Assembly: GCF_000001735.4 (NCBI RefSeq)
Contig: NC_003071.7
Span: forward strand, 18,575,443-18,639,442
Source of the DNA: Arabidopsis thaliana
Taxonomy: Eukaryota > Streptophyta > Magnoliopsida > Brassicales > Brassicaceae
Reading direction: 5' to 3'
Length of the DNA stretch: 64,000 nucleotides
Made by a program: the position numbers and the translations under genes. This document shows, piece after piece, positions 1-12,033 of this stretch (positions are counted from its first letter, which is position 1; every line of letters starts with the position of its first letter). The notes beneath the pieces are model-generated. The model made no database searches. It saw only the letters and a list, made by a program, of their open reading frames with translations, and was not told the origin of the DNA.

Positions 1-99
1 GTATCATCTAAAAACTCTTTTGCTTCTCAGCACCTCTCTCTTAATTCACCCCATAGTATTTAACATTGATGATTCTTCCATTTATCCTTCATGGGACAG

Positions 100-1314
100 A
101 CGATTATTTCTGGTATGGGGGAATTGCATTTGGACATCTATGTTGAACGCATGCGAAGAGAATATAAGGTGCCTGCCTGACTTTAAACCTTCCCAATGTT
201 CTCACTCTATTGCTTCTCGACAAAACCCTTATTTCTGCTTATTTTTGGAAATATCAAATAGGTTGATGCGACTGTGGGCAAACCCCGTGTCAATTTTAGG
301 GAGACTATTACTCAGCGGGCAGAGTTTGATTATTTACATAAGAAGCAAAGTGGAGGAGCAGGTCAATACGGTAGAGTTACAGGGTGAGTATCAAAAACTT
401 ATAGACCCTAAATGATGTGGTATGGATCCCTGCTAAACCATTCCTAACGATGTGTATAATTGTTAGGTACGTGGAACCGCTACCACCAGGCTCTAAAGAG
501 AAGTTTGAATTTGAAAACATGATTGTTGGACAAGCAATTCCGTCTGGTTTTATTCCAGCAATTGAGAAAGGTTTCAAAGAAGCTGCAAACTCGTGAGTGA
601 TCTTGGTCTCTCAAATTCTTTGTCTTTCTCAATTTCTACTTTTTTCTCTTGTTTTGGTTGAGGAAATGTTGTTGTAAGTGATAGTGAAACGCCCTATTCC
701 ATTGCAGGGGCTCACTAATTGGTCACCCTGTAGAGAATCTTAGAATAGTATTGACAGATGGAGCTTCACACGCGGTAGATTCCAGTGAACTTGCGTTTAA
801 AATGGCTGCAATATACGCATTCAGACTGTGTTATACAGCAGCTAGACCGGTGATTCTAGAACCTGTTATGCTGGTCGAGTTGAAAGTACCAACAGAGTTT
901 CAGGGCACTGTTGCTGGTGACATCAACAAGTAAACTCTAAAAACTCTAAACCCTTTAACAATACCATTTCTTTCTCCTTGTCCTATTAGTATAATAAGTC
1001 AAACTTGTTTCAATTTCAGGAGGAAAGGTATAATCGTTGGAAACGATCAAGAGGGTGATGATTCAGTAATCACTGCTAATGTAAGAACCAATATAGAAAG
1101 CAAAGTTTCCTTTATCAACAGTAATTAACAACACGTAATGTGTGTTTATTAACAGGTGCCTTTGAACAACATGTTTGGCTACTCCACTTCTCTCCGGTCC
1201 ATGACACAAGGAAAAGGAGAATTCACGATGGAATACAAAGAACATTCTGCTGTGTCCAATGAAGTCCAGGCTCAGCTCGTCAATGCTTATAGCGCCAGCA
1301 AAGCTACTGAATAA
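100..1314 (+). CDS. MEFG2: Mitochondrial elongation factor G, C-terminal part (5' end outside window)
   Basis: GTPase that moves tRNA and mRNA through the ribosome in mitochondria; only the 3' six exons lie here. Exons: 100-168, 262-383, 467-592, 708-929, 1020-1080, 1156-1314, all joining in frame and ending at TAA. The translation runs from the end of domain III ([20 protein letters not shown]) through domain IV (FRETITQ...[14 protein letters not shown]) to domain V ([25 protein letters not shown]), closely matching EF-G. The GTPase domain lies upstream of base 1; the first bases of the window look like an intron beginning with GT. Organellar rather than bacterial assignment rests on the introns and on recall of the plant mEF-G sequence. 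Arabidopsis has two near-identical mEF-G genes, so the choice of paralogue relies on the neighbours. Confidence 0.93.
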
Positions 1315-2250
1315 GCAAACCCTTCAATCCAATATATTATGGTTTGTTTTCTCATAATGTTGACATAATTTATTTATACGGTTCACACAACCATCAAAAT
1401 CACTCAACATAAACTGCCTAATGGGCTATGTCAGAAAATCACTTATGTTTATTGGGCCATTAGGTAGGTCACATTTTTTGGTATCCACCAGTCCCAATCA
1501 TTTTGATAATGGTAAACCAGCATATATCTTTCTTCTTTTTTTCCACGCAACAACAGATTCCTACATTAATTCTCTCTATATAGTAAGATAGGGTCAAAAA
1601 CAAGCCAACCAAAAAATCGTTAGAAACAACAATCATTGACATAGAGTCGTCTTCACGTCAAATAGAAGAAGAAGTAGCAGTCTCTAACGAACGAGGTCAG
1701 ACTTTTTCTTTATAACTTCATCTCAAAGCCACTCCTTTAGTTTTCTTGAAGAGGAGTTGGTGATGACGACACTTCATCTCCTTTATAATTACCATTATAC
1801 CCTTCGGTTTAGTTGTTACTCTTACTCCTATGTATCTAAATTTTGCTTCTCCTTTTCTTAAACCAACCTTAGGATAGTTTTCAAAGAAAGAAATATGCTT
1901 AAACCAAAACATTTTTGAGAAGACGATGGCTCGATACCGACCACTGAAGTCGTTCCAACCTCTTCAATGGATAGTACTGTAATTTTTGGTAATATTTCAA
2001 AAGTTCAACACTCAACAGTCAACATCTATATTATTTTTTTCTTTATTCAACAAGTCGAATCCAAATTTGGTGTGTTTTGGTTTAGCTAATCACTTGCGAC
2101 TAAACTAAACACAATCCACTAATCATTTAATAACGAAACGGTCCAACCCCCATTAAACCAAACTATTTTTCATATTTATAACAAAGCTTTTCCCTCCACG
2201 CAACTTCAATATCCAAAATAACAAAACATCTCTTCACTTCTCATCACACC
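1315..2250. other. Intergenic: mEF-G 3' end to 4-MMP promoter
   Basis: No coding frame I can support. It holds the mEF-G 3' UTR and then AT-rich sequence. A TATA-like TATTTATAA at 2173-2181 lies about 70 bases before the 4-MMP start codon and is the likely core promoter. A 64-codon minus-strand frame at 1718-1912 has no recognisable features. Confidence 0.6.
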
Positions 2251-3279
2251 ATGCATCATCATCATCATCCATGCAATCGCAAACCCTTCACAACCATCTT
2301 CTCCTTCTTCCTTCTCTATCTCAATCTCCATAACCAACAAATTATCGAAGCTCGAAATCCATCTCAATTTACGACCAACCCATCCCCTGACGTCTCTATA
2401 CCGGAAATCAAACGTCACCTCCAACAGTACGGTTACCTCCCACAAAACAAAGAATCCGACGACGTTTCGTTCGAACAAGCTCTCGTTCGTTACCAGAAAA
2501 ATCTCGGTCTACCAATAACCGGTAAACCGGATTCCGACACGTTGTCACAGATTCTATTACCAAGATGTGGGTTCCCTGATGACGTGGAACCCAAAACGGC
2601 ACCGTTTCACACAGGAAAAAAATACGTGTACTTCCCCGGACGGCCCAGGTGGACAAGAGACGTCCCACTGAAACTCACGTACGCCTTCTCGCAGGAGAAC
2701 CTAACTCCTTACTTAGCACCAACTGACATACGGCGCGTGTTCCGACGCGCTTTCGGCAAGTGGGCTTCGGTGATCCCAGTATCCTTCATCGAAACAGAGG
2801 ATTACGTCATCGCCGACATCAAGATCGGATTCTTCAACGGAGATCACGGCGACGGAGAACCGTTCGACGGCGTTTTAGGTGTTTTAGCACACACTTTCTC
2901 TCCGGAAAACGGTAGGCTTCATCTAGACAAAGCAGAGACGTGGGCCGTAGATTTCGATGAGGAAAAATCTAGTGTGGCCGTCGATTTGGAATCTGTGGCG
3001 GTGCACGAGATCGGTCACGTGCTTGGATTAGGACATAGCTCGGTGAAAGACGCGGCTATGTATCCAACTTTAAAGCCAAGAAGTAAGAAAGTGAATTTGA
3101 ATATGGACGACGTCGTTGGAGTACAGTCTTTGTACGGAACAAACCCTAATTTCACGTTAAATAGTTTACTTGCGTCGGAAACTTCGACAAATCTAGCCGA
3201 TGGTTCGAGGATACGGTCTCAAGGAATGATCTATTCGACTTTGAGTACTGTTATCGCTCTCTGTTTTCTTAATTGGTAG
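2251..3279 (+). CDS. 4MMP: Matrix metalloproteinase 4-MMP
   Basis: Secreted zinc endopeptidase of the plant matrixin family, acting on extracellular proteins. Single exon, 342 residues, as usual for plant MMPs. A hydrophobic N-terminal segment (about 12-27) is the signal peptide. The peptidoglycan-binding-like prodomain spans about 45-100. The cysteine switch PRCGFPDD (104-111) has Cys106 that ligates zinc in the latent enzyme. The catalytic domain carries HEIGHVLGLGH (252-262), with three zinc-binding His and the catalytic Glu253, and a Met-turn at Met270. A hydrophobic tail (about 327-340) is consistent with GPI attachment, known for several plant MMPs but inferred here. The start precedes an odd run of five His codons (2-6) just before the signal peptide; no other in-frame ATG would keep the signal sequence. 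Confidence 0.95.
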   Translation: MHHHHHPCNRKPFTTIFSFFLLYLNLHNQQIIEARNPSQFTTNPSPDVSIPEIKRHLQQYGYLPQNKESDDVSFEQALVRYQKNLGLPITGKPDSDTLSQILLPRCGFPDDVEPKTAPFHTGKKYVYFPGRPRWTRDVPLKLTYAFSQENLTPYLAPTDIRRVFRRAFGKWASVIPVSFIETEDYVIADIKIGFFNGDHGDGEPFDGVLGVLAHTFSPENGRLHLDKAETWAVDFDEEKSSVAVDLESVAVHEIGHVLGLGHSSVKDAAMYPTLKPRSKKVNLNMDDVVGVQSLYGTNPNFTLNSLLASETSTNLADGSRIRSQGMIYSTLSTVIALCFLNW

Positions 3280-6200
3280 TTCGTAGACTTAGATAATTTT
3301 CTTTATACAAGAAATCCGAAAACGTATAGAATCATACAGACGCATGAATTTGTTGTTCAAAGTAGTAGTCTAATCCTATGTTTCTGTTTAGAATAATACC
3401 ATGTTCTTTTTTAGTTTATATTAGATTGGGCTTCAAGTTATACGGCCCAATAGAATGCTAATGTATTAAACGAAGAACCCAGTTCAGAGCAACACAATTC
3501 GTTGGCCTATGCTCTTGGAATTTTCAAGCTCACTTCAGTTATACTTTTTTTTTTTTTTTTTCTTGAAAGAAGTAACACAAAAGACACACCAGAGGATTCT
3601 TAAGACCGGATATTGTCAGACAAGTTTTAACCGGAAAATGACAAATGAAAATACTATTTTCTTTTTATTCAGAGTAACTTATTAGGATTATATTTTAAAG
3701 AATTGAAGACATCCGACACATTTTCTTTGGATATACATATCTATCCCCAATTGTCGTTGTCGCATTGAAAAGAAAGTAGGCTCCACGGCCCATAATCATA
3801 TTAACGGTACGGCCTGGTTGAATCGCTTTCCTTCTCTTCTCTATCATTTTTGGGTTGTTGGTTATATTATAATTCATAATAATTGTTCAGAGGAATAGTT
3901 TAAGACCCTATTTAAAGACTACTGCAATTGTCGATCGTTTGAAAAGATAAATTTACCAAACTTGTCTTTGGTTACACGTAAGTAATTTATACCGAAGTTT
4001 GAGGCTTATTCGGCTTTATGTAATTGTAGTGTTTGATGTCTTCTAACAAAATATCTACAAATTAAATAGCAGTTTGGTTGTATGGATAGATTTTACACTA
4101 CTTTTTATAGTTCTTATGTATGTAAAAAAAAAAAATATTCAAGTTCATCTGTTCATGGTTGATTTTTATTGGCTGAGACAATATCTATGTAGATCACTTT
4201 TTCTTCTGTCTAATTTCTCATATTGAAGTAAGAAAAATGAAGTTCATCGTCTTTAGCTTCATTGGTTCCCAGCATTTGGGGTGCAGGATCTTGTTCATTT
4301 GAACAAATTATTGCTTAACGACTATATTTTGTATTTTTCACAAAGACACATCTCTTATACGTTAACGTTATCTTATTTTATAGTATGTACGCTAATTTTG
4401 TTTTCGTCTCTATTTATCCATTTAAGTCGGCATTCATCAATATGTATCGCTATAACTGGAACCAATAAGGTACGTAAGAGTGAAGACTTAGAATGAAAAC
4501 TCCATACATAGAACAAAACCATTAAACCAATTGACATTAGCATTATTGAGTTTTCCTTGAAAAAATGAGTAATTAATTAGATGAATGTAAATAATTTCGA
4601 GTAAACATTTGAAAATTATAAATATTAAAGAAGGAGACAAGAGGGATAAAGGAAGAGCATATGGTCTATCATCTTTGCATGTTATTCGTCAGAAGAGCTT
4701 ATTATCTAAACCAAAAAAACGTCTCCTTTTTATTATCTTTCTATGGAGTATAACTTTATTTTCTTCTAAAAATTGACTTGGAAAAAAAAATATCGAGTGT
4801 TGTTGAGAAAAACTCATATAATAATATTCGGTGTCATTATGGGCACATGAGGCCGCACGTGTTCTTGCTGTTTACTTTGGGATCACCGTCCTCTGTCACG
4901 TCACGTGATTCAAGAAACAAAAAATCAAAAGAATAAACCAAAAAAAAAAGTTTAAGCATATAGTATTATCAATAATGACATATATATTAATATGAATATA
5001 TGCCAGTAACGAGCGTTCTTAGTGGTCACTGGTCACTTGCACACTACTAGAGTCACGAGACTACAACATTTGGGAGTATCAAATCCATAAGTCAATTTTT
5101 AAAAACTATACAATTTTCTTTTGTCAAATAAGACCAAAACAAGAGACTGTGATTGAAAGAGAGAGGCTAAAGAGAAGTTAGTGCCACCGTACGTCAATGT
5201 ACTTTCCTTCTATTATTATTTTCTCTCTTTTGATATTTTTTTGGAGGGAATGATCATATATTATTGCAGCAAATAGCTAAATTTTGGTTTGGTAAATTAT
5301 GGTATAAATAGTAAATTTGAGTACATGGAATTTAGAAAGTGAACCTTCTGAGCCAAGAAGAAGGTGACAGCTGGAAAAGACACTGTCGGTAGTAAGTGAA
5401 AAATAAATATAAAAAACAAATATCTCTCATATGGGTACCTCTCGTTCCGTGCCATCGTGTTTAATTAATGTTGAATGTGCAGTGGGGTTGGGTCCTTGTG
5501 GGGAGTCACTTTGTTTAGTAACAAACTAAAAAAATACATTAGTATATGATTTCACATAACTCAAATATTTTGTTATAAATTAAATTGTTTTTTCTCAATG
5601 TGATCAAAACCCTAGCAAGCGTCACACGACACGGCCCGTTTCTTTCTCATTTTCTTTAATTAAACTCAATAGTATTTCGTTAAGTTTTGTGTAGATTCTT
5701 AAAATAACGGGAATAGATTACGTTTTTTCGTGCAAATCAATAGTAATTAATTTCTCATTTTTAGGGAACTTGCACGGTGTTGCACAACATATTCAGTTCA
5801 AACATATAAAAATTCATATACATGTAGGTTTATATTACTTGCATATCATATGAGGTTCATTTCCTGAAATATTCAATTGGTTTTATATTTGGTATTACTC
5901 TTTTGTTATTAACTTATTTTTAATGCATCCTCTAATATTCTTCTTCTTTACAATTTTATGGCCCCCACATGGAGCCACGTGGCTATATTAACTTTTCCTT
6001 TTTACATTCGTTTATTTTATTTTCGTATAAGATGAAAACAATTTATCTTTAGAACTTGTGTGGATATGTCAATAACTAAAATTGTCGGTACTTACCATGA
6101 AGCATGTGTTATGCCTATGTATATTTGGAAAAAAAAAGGGAGAGGGTAGTGAAATTAGCTTAACTAATAGTTTATCCGCCGAACAACTCTTGTACTCGTC

Positions 6201-7515
6201 AAAAAAAAAACAAAAAAAAAATCAGACAAATCGGCCCTCTTCCATTATTCGTCTGCACTCTGCAGCATATACGTGTATTATTTCGCTAATTAACCTTATT
6301 TTGCTATAACTTTAGTTTATTTTGCAGCTTAGTTATAACTAACTATATGTATAGTATACGCATTAACTGGAGGCGATGGAGCAATGCAAATTGTACGTCA
6401 ATTGTAGTTTGTGTACATATATAGAAATGATATTGTAGCAAACGCTGTGGTAGCCACTAGCCAACGAACAAAGTTTCATATACGGACATGCGTATGATTA
6501 TTTGAAAGAAAAAGAGCACAGGGAAATAGATAGATAGACCCACTAAATAAGTAAATAATATGTACATAATATATAGTACAGAAGCAATGAAAGAGACGTA
6601 TATATATGTTGACTGAATATCTTTTTGTAATTATAAGAAAAAACAAAATATGTAAGTTTTAAACGATCGATCATGGATATAACTCTATTTGCTGGTTGGA
6701 AAAAAAATTGCTTTCCATATCATAATTTTCTAGCTCAATGCGATAACACAAGATTCTATATGTTAAAACAAGTTAAATAAATTGACAACAAATATGATTG
6801 TTTAGATGAATTCCCTATTACTGAATAGAGTTACTCATACATTAAAACGTGTGTTTCCTAGTTAAATTTTATTTTGAAGAAATCAGGAGAATGAAGGTGA
6901 AACATACAATATTAGCTAATCAATTATCATTTTTTTTTTTTTTTCAAAATCAACTCATGGTGAACTAGCAGTTGAAAGTTAGTCATATGACATGTAAAAC
7001 TCGAGTTTTCTTGTTCGATTATTTTCACTTCGATTAGTTGGCCATATAACATTGCTATATACTATAAACACATAAAAAAAATATCAAAAACACTCTATTC
7101 CTCCACAAAACTCACATAGTTTTGTAACTCTTATAGTGAATTAATTTGTGTAGTTCTTAATAACAATTTGTATAAATATAAGTGAGTTTACACTAACTCT
7201 ATTCATCCGTGTAGTATAAGTTTTTGAACATTTCAATAGCTCAGTAGGTGCAAAGTTTTAACTCTCTTCTTCTTATAGATAAAAGTGGATGATAAATTAA
7301 AAAATAAATAAAGAAGAGAGAAGTGAATAAGGTCGAGTCGGTCACTCACGGTGCATGGTCACTCTCTCTGCACGTTCTCTTGCCCTCTCTCTCTCTCGTT
7401 ATCTCCCCTATTAAAGACTCTAACCAGTCACACAGAGAGTGAGAAAGAGAGAGAGACAGAGTCAGAGTCTTCGTCTGCAAGAGAGAACAATACCACTCAA
7501 TCATAATCTATAACA
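3280..7515. other. 4.2 kb intergenic region, probably mostly GATA2 upstream sequence
   Basis: No gene recognised. Short frames here have no codon bias or family resemblance. There are poly-T/poly-A tracts (3547-3563, 6935-6950) and several ACGT-core elements: CACGTG at 4856-4861 and 4905-4910 and a 12-base palindrome at 5973-5984. Bases 7360-7470 are rich in CT then GA dinucleotides, the usual make-up of an Arabidopsis core promoter and 5' leader. The length is large compared with most other gaps in the window. Confidence 0.5.
5973..5984. promoter_or_regulatory. Perfect 12-bp palindromic G-box (AGCCACGTGGCT)
   Basis: The sequence reads the same on both strands and is centred on CACGTG, the core bound by bZIP and bHLH (including PIF) factors. 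It lies 1.5 kb upstream of the GATA2 start codon. GATA2 is known to respond to light and brassinosteroid, so a role is plausible but not shown by sequence. Confidence 0.4.
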
Positions 7516-8403
7516 ATGGACGTCTATGGCTTATCTTCACCAGACTTACTTCGAATCGACGACCTTCTTGATTTCTCCAACGAAGACATCTTCTCCGCTT
7601 CTTCTTCCGGTGGTTCCACCGCCGCTACTTCCTCTTCTTCTTTCCCTCCTCCTCAAAACCCTAGTTTCCACCACCACCATCTCCCTTCCTCCGCCGATCA
7701 TCACTCCTTCCTCCACGACATTTGCGTTCCCGTATAATCTCTCTCCCTCTCTCTTTCTCCAATCAAAGTTTCGACTTTGAAATAAAGATTGTGTTTTGAT
7801 TTTTGTTGTATTTTTTGTGTGCAGAGTGATGACGCAGCTCATCTTGAATGGCTTTCGCAATTCGTGGACGATTCTTTCGCTGATTTTCCGGCGAATCCAT
7901 TAGGAGGAACTATGACTTCTGTCAAAACTGAAACTTCCTTTCCGGGGAAACCAAGAAGCAAACGATCAAGAGCTCCTGCTCCTTTCGCCGGAACATGGTC
8001 TCCGATGCCACTGGAATCCGAGCATCAGCAGCTTCACTCCGCCGCCAAATTCAAGCCAAAGAAAGAACAATCCGGCGGAGGAGGAGGAGGAGGAGGAAGA
8101 CATCAGTCATCGTCATCGGAGACTACGGAAGGAGGAGGAATGAGGAGATGTACTCACTGTGCATCGGAGAAAACGCCACAGTGGAGGACAGGACCACTTG
8201 GACCTAAAACACTATGTAACGCTTGTGGAGTCCGGTTTAAATCCGGTAGACTTGTACCGGAATATAGACCGGCTTCGAGTCCTACTTTTGTTTTGACTCA
8301 GCATTCAAACTCTCACCGGAAAGTGATGGAGCTTCGACGGCAGAAAGAAGTTATGAGACAACCACAACAAGTTCAACTTCATCACCACCACCACCCGTTT
8401 TAG
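7516..8403 (+). CDS. GATA2: GATA transcription factor 2
   Basis: Nuclear DNA-binding factor for WGATAR sites, known to promote light-type seedling growth and to be repressed by brassinosteroid signalling. Two exons, 7516-7731 and 7825-8403, give 264 residues, the length expected for GATA2. The type IV GATA finger is C-X2-C-X18-C-X2-C with Cys181, 184, 203 and 206 (CTHC...CNAC), followed by the basic tail [21 protein letters not shown]. Before it come an acidic Ser-rich N-terminus, a basic [13 protein letters not shown] stretch, a run of eight Gly and a Ser-rich linker. The protein ends in a run of five His followed by Pro-Phe. The single intron falls at the N-terminal end of the acidic region, as in the GATA2/4 subgroup. 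Confidence 0.96.
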
Positions 8404-9231
8404 TTTTCACTTTTCACTGCCTCGTCCGTCGTCACTCTTTTTTTTGTTTTTCTTTTTGGTTCTTGGGGTTGGGTTTTGGGTAACGTCACGTGATGATGAC
8501 GTGTCGCGATCCTAGCGGCGTTAATCACGTGACCGACGACGACGGGAGCCTAAAATTTTTAGTGAACGTTGGAAAATCAAACCTCATTTAATTGTTAATT
8601 ATTAAAAAAAAATTATATCTTTGGGCTTTGCCTTTTCTCCTACGTTATTTACTTCATCCTTCAATTTTGTTTTCTTTAAATATTTGCAAATGATTTAATC
8701 ATTTACTGAAGCATGAAATCAGAAAAAGCTTCATTAATTTCCGCTTACACTAAACGGCGTCAGTGTTCAGACTTCCGAGTTATATATATTATCCACTTGC
8801 ACCCTTATTTCGACTTCACGTTTCGATCAAAAATTGGGGTCCTAATTCCGGTTTACGAAATTGTGATTTAAGGTTCGGTTTACATTATACTCTAATCAAC
8901 AAAACTGATCATATAAGGTTTGATTTTCAGTTTAAATTCAAAAGGGAAAATTGGATTTAAAAATACACCTTCATGGATGGGAGACTTAAACATGACAACA
9001 TCATCATGAACTTGTATTACTAAGTACTAACTATCGCCAATGAACGAAACCCTTGAAAACCGAAGACAACAAGAGATTACATCTTTAGCATTTGACACGA
9101 AACCAAAAAAAAAAAAAAAAAGAGTTTGAATCATGTTGTAGACATTATTATTGTGTAATTTTGCTCCATCATCTAAAGAAGAACCTCAAGAGTAAAGAAA
9201 TTCGTAACTCGAAAATGGGGTTTGGTTTGCC
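8404..9231. other. Convergent intergenic region with paired G-boxes
   Basis: Between the 3' ends of GATA2 (+) and the RHIP1-like gene (-). No coding frame is supported. The first 150 bases probably form the GATA2 3' UTR and are unusually GC-rich, with GTCACGTGAT at 8485-8494 and its exact reverse complement at 8524-8533. A long A tract lies near 9104-9121. Confidence 0.5.
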
Positions 9232-11246
9232 TCATACGGAGATACCATAATTGCTGATCTTGTTCACTTCCTTTGTCAAAGCGTTTCTCTCTTGCTTCAC
9301 TTCAGAAGCACGCTTCGATATCTGAGGTTGAACAATTGAGATATCTCCATTATACAATGTATATAAAATGGTTGTTAAATTTATTCCAACCAAGTTCAGC
9401 TTCTAACTCTAGATCCCAGCTCCTATACTCTACCTATAAGAGCCAAAAGACAAGTAACACTTACTTGAGTGCGGAATCGAGAAGCTTCTCTCGTTGGCAG
9501 TTCTTTTAGTACATCTTTCAAACCTGTAAATAAAAAATGATCATGGTCTAAGTCGATAAGCTTTGTTACGGCGAAAGTTTTCTTCTTCTGTTCTATGCAT
9601 ATTTTTGGTTTCACAAACTGTAGCATGATAGCACAGAAAGGTGTACCTGCTGCTTGCTTTTCAATCTTATAAGCTGAGCTGATCGCACCTCTGATTTGTT
9701 TGCCTGCTTGCCTGTGTAAGAAGATGAAGAAAGTTAACATAATATTCATGTTGATATATAAATCCAATATACAGATGTTGTAATTTGTCTGGATCATAAA
9801 CCTGAGTTTCATCCTTCCTCTAATGAATTCCTCTTCTGCCACAGTTGCAACTCTCTGAAGCAATGAAAGTTAAAAATTGTTAAGAATTCAAAAACCGTAA
9901 TCCAATACCTGCTTCTAATAGACTACTTTCACTCAAGACCATTGACTATTAGTTGGAGGGTATATAACTATATATCTATTGACTAGGGTTAAGAAAGAGT
10001 TAGACTCAAGAATATCCTTGCACTAAATTACTTCAACCGTGAAAGGCTATATGCCTGCGAAAGTAGAAGCATTCATCCATATCCACTGAATAAGGCTATA
10101 TAGAAATTTCTCTGGTCGAAACCTAACCCCTTTCAATTTTCATCCTAAATGCCACACATTCTATTTCAAAATAAAGGGATGTTGAAGCAAAACCGAAAGA
10201 GAGTAATATAGCTAACTAAACGCATAACATAGGCAGTCTTCTCCACAAACGTCAACCTCATGTCGAACAGAACAACTCATTAAAACAAAAGAAGAGGCTT
10301 ACCTCTAACTTTTCACTCTCGGCTTTAAGACGATCCATTGATTGTCGCAACTCTTTTACTTTAAGATCTGCTCTAGAAAGCAAAGCCTGAATCCAAAACA
10401 TACTGTCAAGTTTCAAGAACATATTTAACCACAGAGAGACCAATTTATAATTCAACGATGTTGTATACAACACTGACCTCTTCACTAACAAACATGCGTA
10501 CAGTATTGTAATATACAAATCTTCTGGTCTCTGCAAACAAACAAGAGCAATCACTACAGTTCATAACATTCTAGGCGATTGAAACTCTAGGGAGATTAAA
10601 AGAATATCCAGAAAACGTACTTTTCAGAGCAAAAATCCCAACTCCAAAAGCTAAGGTGCCTGATATTAGCGGATGAGATGCAGCAACATTCACACCATCT
10701 ACATACAAGATTGACAAACATATGAGCTAAGAGAAAAAAAGCACAACAACATAGAGGTAGCCACCAAAGGTAGAGCAGACCTTTGATCTTCCCAAACACC
10801 ATTTGCTCGTAAACGTTATACTCAGAAGCAATGTCTCGAAGAGAATCCTATAATATACCGAAACCTCGATTTCGTGAGAGGATAAACAATCACACGGATG
10901 ACATAGAGAGTAGATGCTGTGAATTTCAGATTCCCTTTGGATTCCAATGAAAATTAGGAGGTTGTAGTTAGCTTACGATGGTTTGGCTCGTGTGAGCTAC
11001 AGAAGTATCTCGAATCTGAGACAATCGAGCTTTGGAGGCGTCAATGGTAGAATCCACCGTCTCCGTGATCGTCTTCTGGTAAACAAGCGCCTGACGCAAC
11101 GCATCATCGATCCAGGAAGCCGCATTTTCCACCGTCGTCGTTGCGATCTTCTGATACTCCGGCGGATGCACTGGCGAAGATTGTTGAATCTCCGGCGATT
11201 TCGCGTTGTCCATCTCTGAGGATGATGATTCTCCCAACGCTGCCAT
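9232..11246 (-). CDS. RHIP1-like coiled-coil membrane protein
   Basis: Nine exons on the minus strand: 11246-10977, 10847-10781, 10698-10621, 10530-10478, 10386-10303, 9854-9802, 9711-9647, 9523-9465 and 9321-9232, giving 272 residues in frame. The ATG at 11246 starts MAALGESSSS. The order is an acidic Ser-rich N-terminus, an Ala/Thr-rich helical region (about 40-90), one hydrophobic segment (SGTLAFGVGIFAL, about 124-137) and then a long charged helix rich in Glu, Lys and Arg (about 157-270) with coiled-coil character. I recognise it as the family of Arabidopsis RHIP1 (RGS1-HXK1 interacting protein, formerly PIRSF UCP022280). A link to G-protein and glucose signalling is inferred from the paralogue. 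Some annotations call it alanine-tRNA ligase; nothing in the sequence supports that. Confidence 0.85.
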
Positions 11247-11765
11247 TAGAAAAGATCTCTCCAATATCGCGACCTCCTTCGCTCAAGTTCTGAAGAAAAA
11301 CCCGGTGGACAAAAGAATGACCCGAGTATAATTTAATCGGGCCCCGTTTCAGATTGACAACTAAGACCCTGAAAAGTTTAGTTTATCTCCAACATTTCCC
11401 ATCTATTTCTTAATTGTTCAATAAACGCCAGAGACTTTTATAGATTAGTTATGGTTAATAGATTAGTTATTTCACTCAAGACCATTGACTATGAGTGTGT
11501 TATGCTATCAACAATTGAATTTTTTTAAAGTTAAAAAGGTGATAATAGTACTCATTGTCATTTGTGAGATGTATAAAAAGCTCATGCCTATAATATGTGT
11601 GAAGAATATTGAAAATTTGAATGTAAAGAAACTGGAATTGTGAAAGATCGTTTATACTCTGGTAATAAACCACAAAATTAAAACATTAACTTGAAACCAC
11701 TGTATAATATTTGGATCACTAGCAGTCACTTAGGGTGGCATTGTCTTCAACTATTATCTTTGTCA
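11247..11765. other. Intergenic: RHIP1-like promoter and Sec61-beta 3' UTR
   Basis: Both flanking genes are on the minus strand. The stretch is AT-rich and no gene is seen. The part next to 11246 should hold the 5' leader of the RHIP1-like gene; the part next to 11766 the 3' UTR of Sec61-beta. Confidence 0.5.
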
Positions 11766-12014
11766 TCATTTGACAAAGTAGAGCTTGCCCATAACATGAA
11801 GCACAGCGACGAAAGCAATGAAACCGATGCTCATGATAAGAACAACATTGGGGGAGATCTTGAGACCAGGTGCGTCATCGGTGTAGAACTGAAGCATGGA
11901 TCCGGCTGCACCACCAGAGGCACCTCCTCCACCAGCACCGCTGGTCGGCTTCCTCCTACGCATGCTTGCAGTTGCAGCTGCACTTCCTCTCTGTGGAGCT
12001 CCACTTCCCACCAT
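11766..12014 (-). CDS. Protein transport protein Sec61 subunit beta
   Basis: Small tail-anchored subunit of the ER Sec61 translocon, which carries nascent proteins across or into the ER membrane. 82 residues in one coding exon. The cytosolic part is Ala/Gly-rich with basic [17 protein letters not shown]. It is followed by the Sec61-beta signature [27 protein letters not shown] (about 40-66) and a single transmembrane helix near the C-terminus (about 57-78). The length and motif match the family exactly. The leader is interrupted by an intron at 12034-12749. Confidence 0.96.
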   Translation of the reverse strand: MVGSGAPQRGSAAATASMRRRKPTSGAGGGGASGGAAGSMLQFYTDDAPGLKISPNVVLIMSIGFIAFVAVLHVMGKLYFVK

Positions 12015-12033
12015 TCTTTCTTCTTTTCTCTAT

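Noticed and set aside
20-415. 131-codon frame over the mEF-G start of window
   Set aside because: It crosses the exon and intron parts of mEF-G in the wrong frame; the correct frame gives conserved domain IV.
7233-7260. tRNA-like stretch AATAGCTCAGTAGGTGCAAAG
   Set aside because: Resembles a tRNA D-arm (A box), but there is no acceptor stem, anticodon stem or GGTTCGA-type B box within 70 bases on this strand.
11247-11264. Extended N-terminus (ERSFL) of the RHIP1-like gene
   Set aside because: Opens with TTG, not ATG; MAALGES at 11246 is the first ATG.
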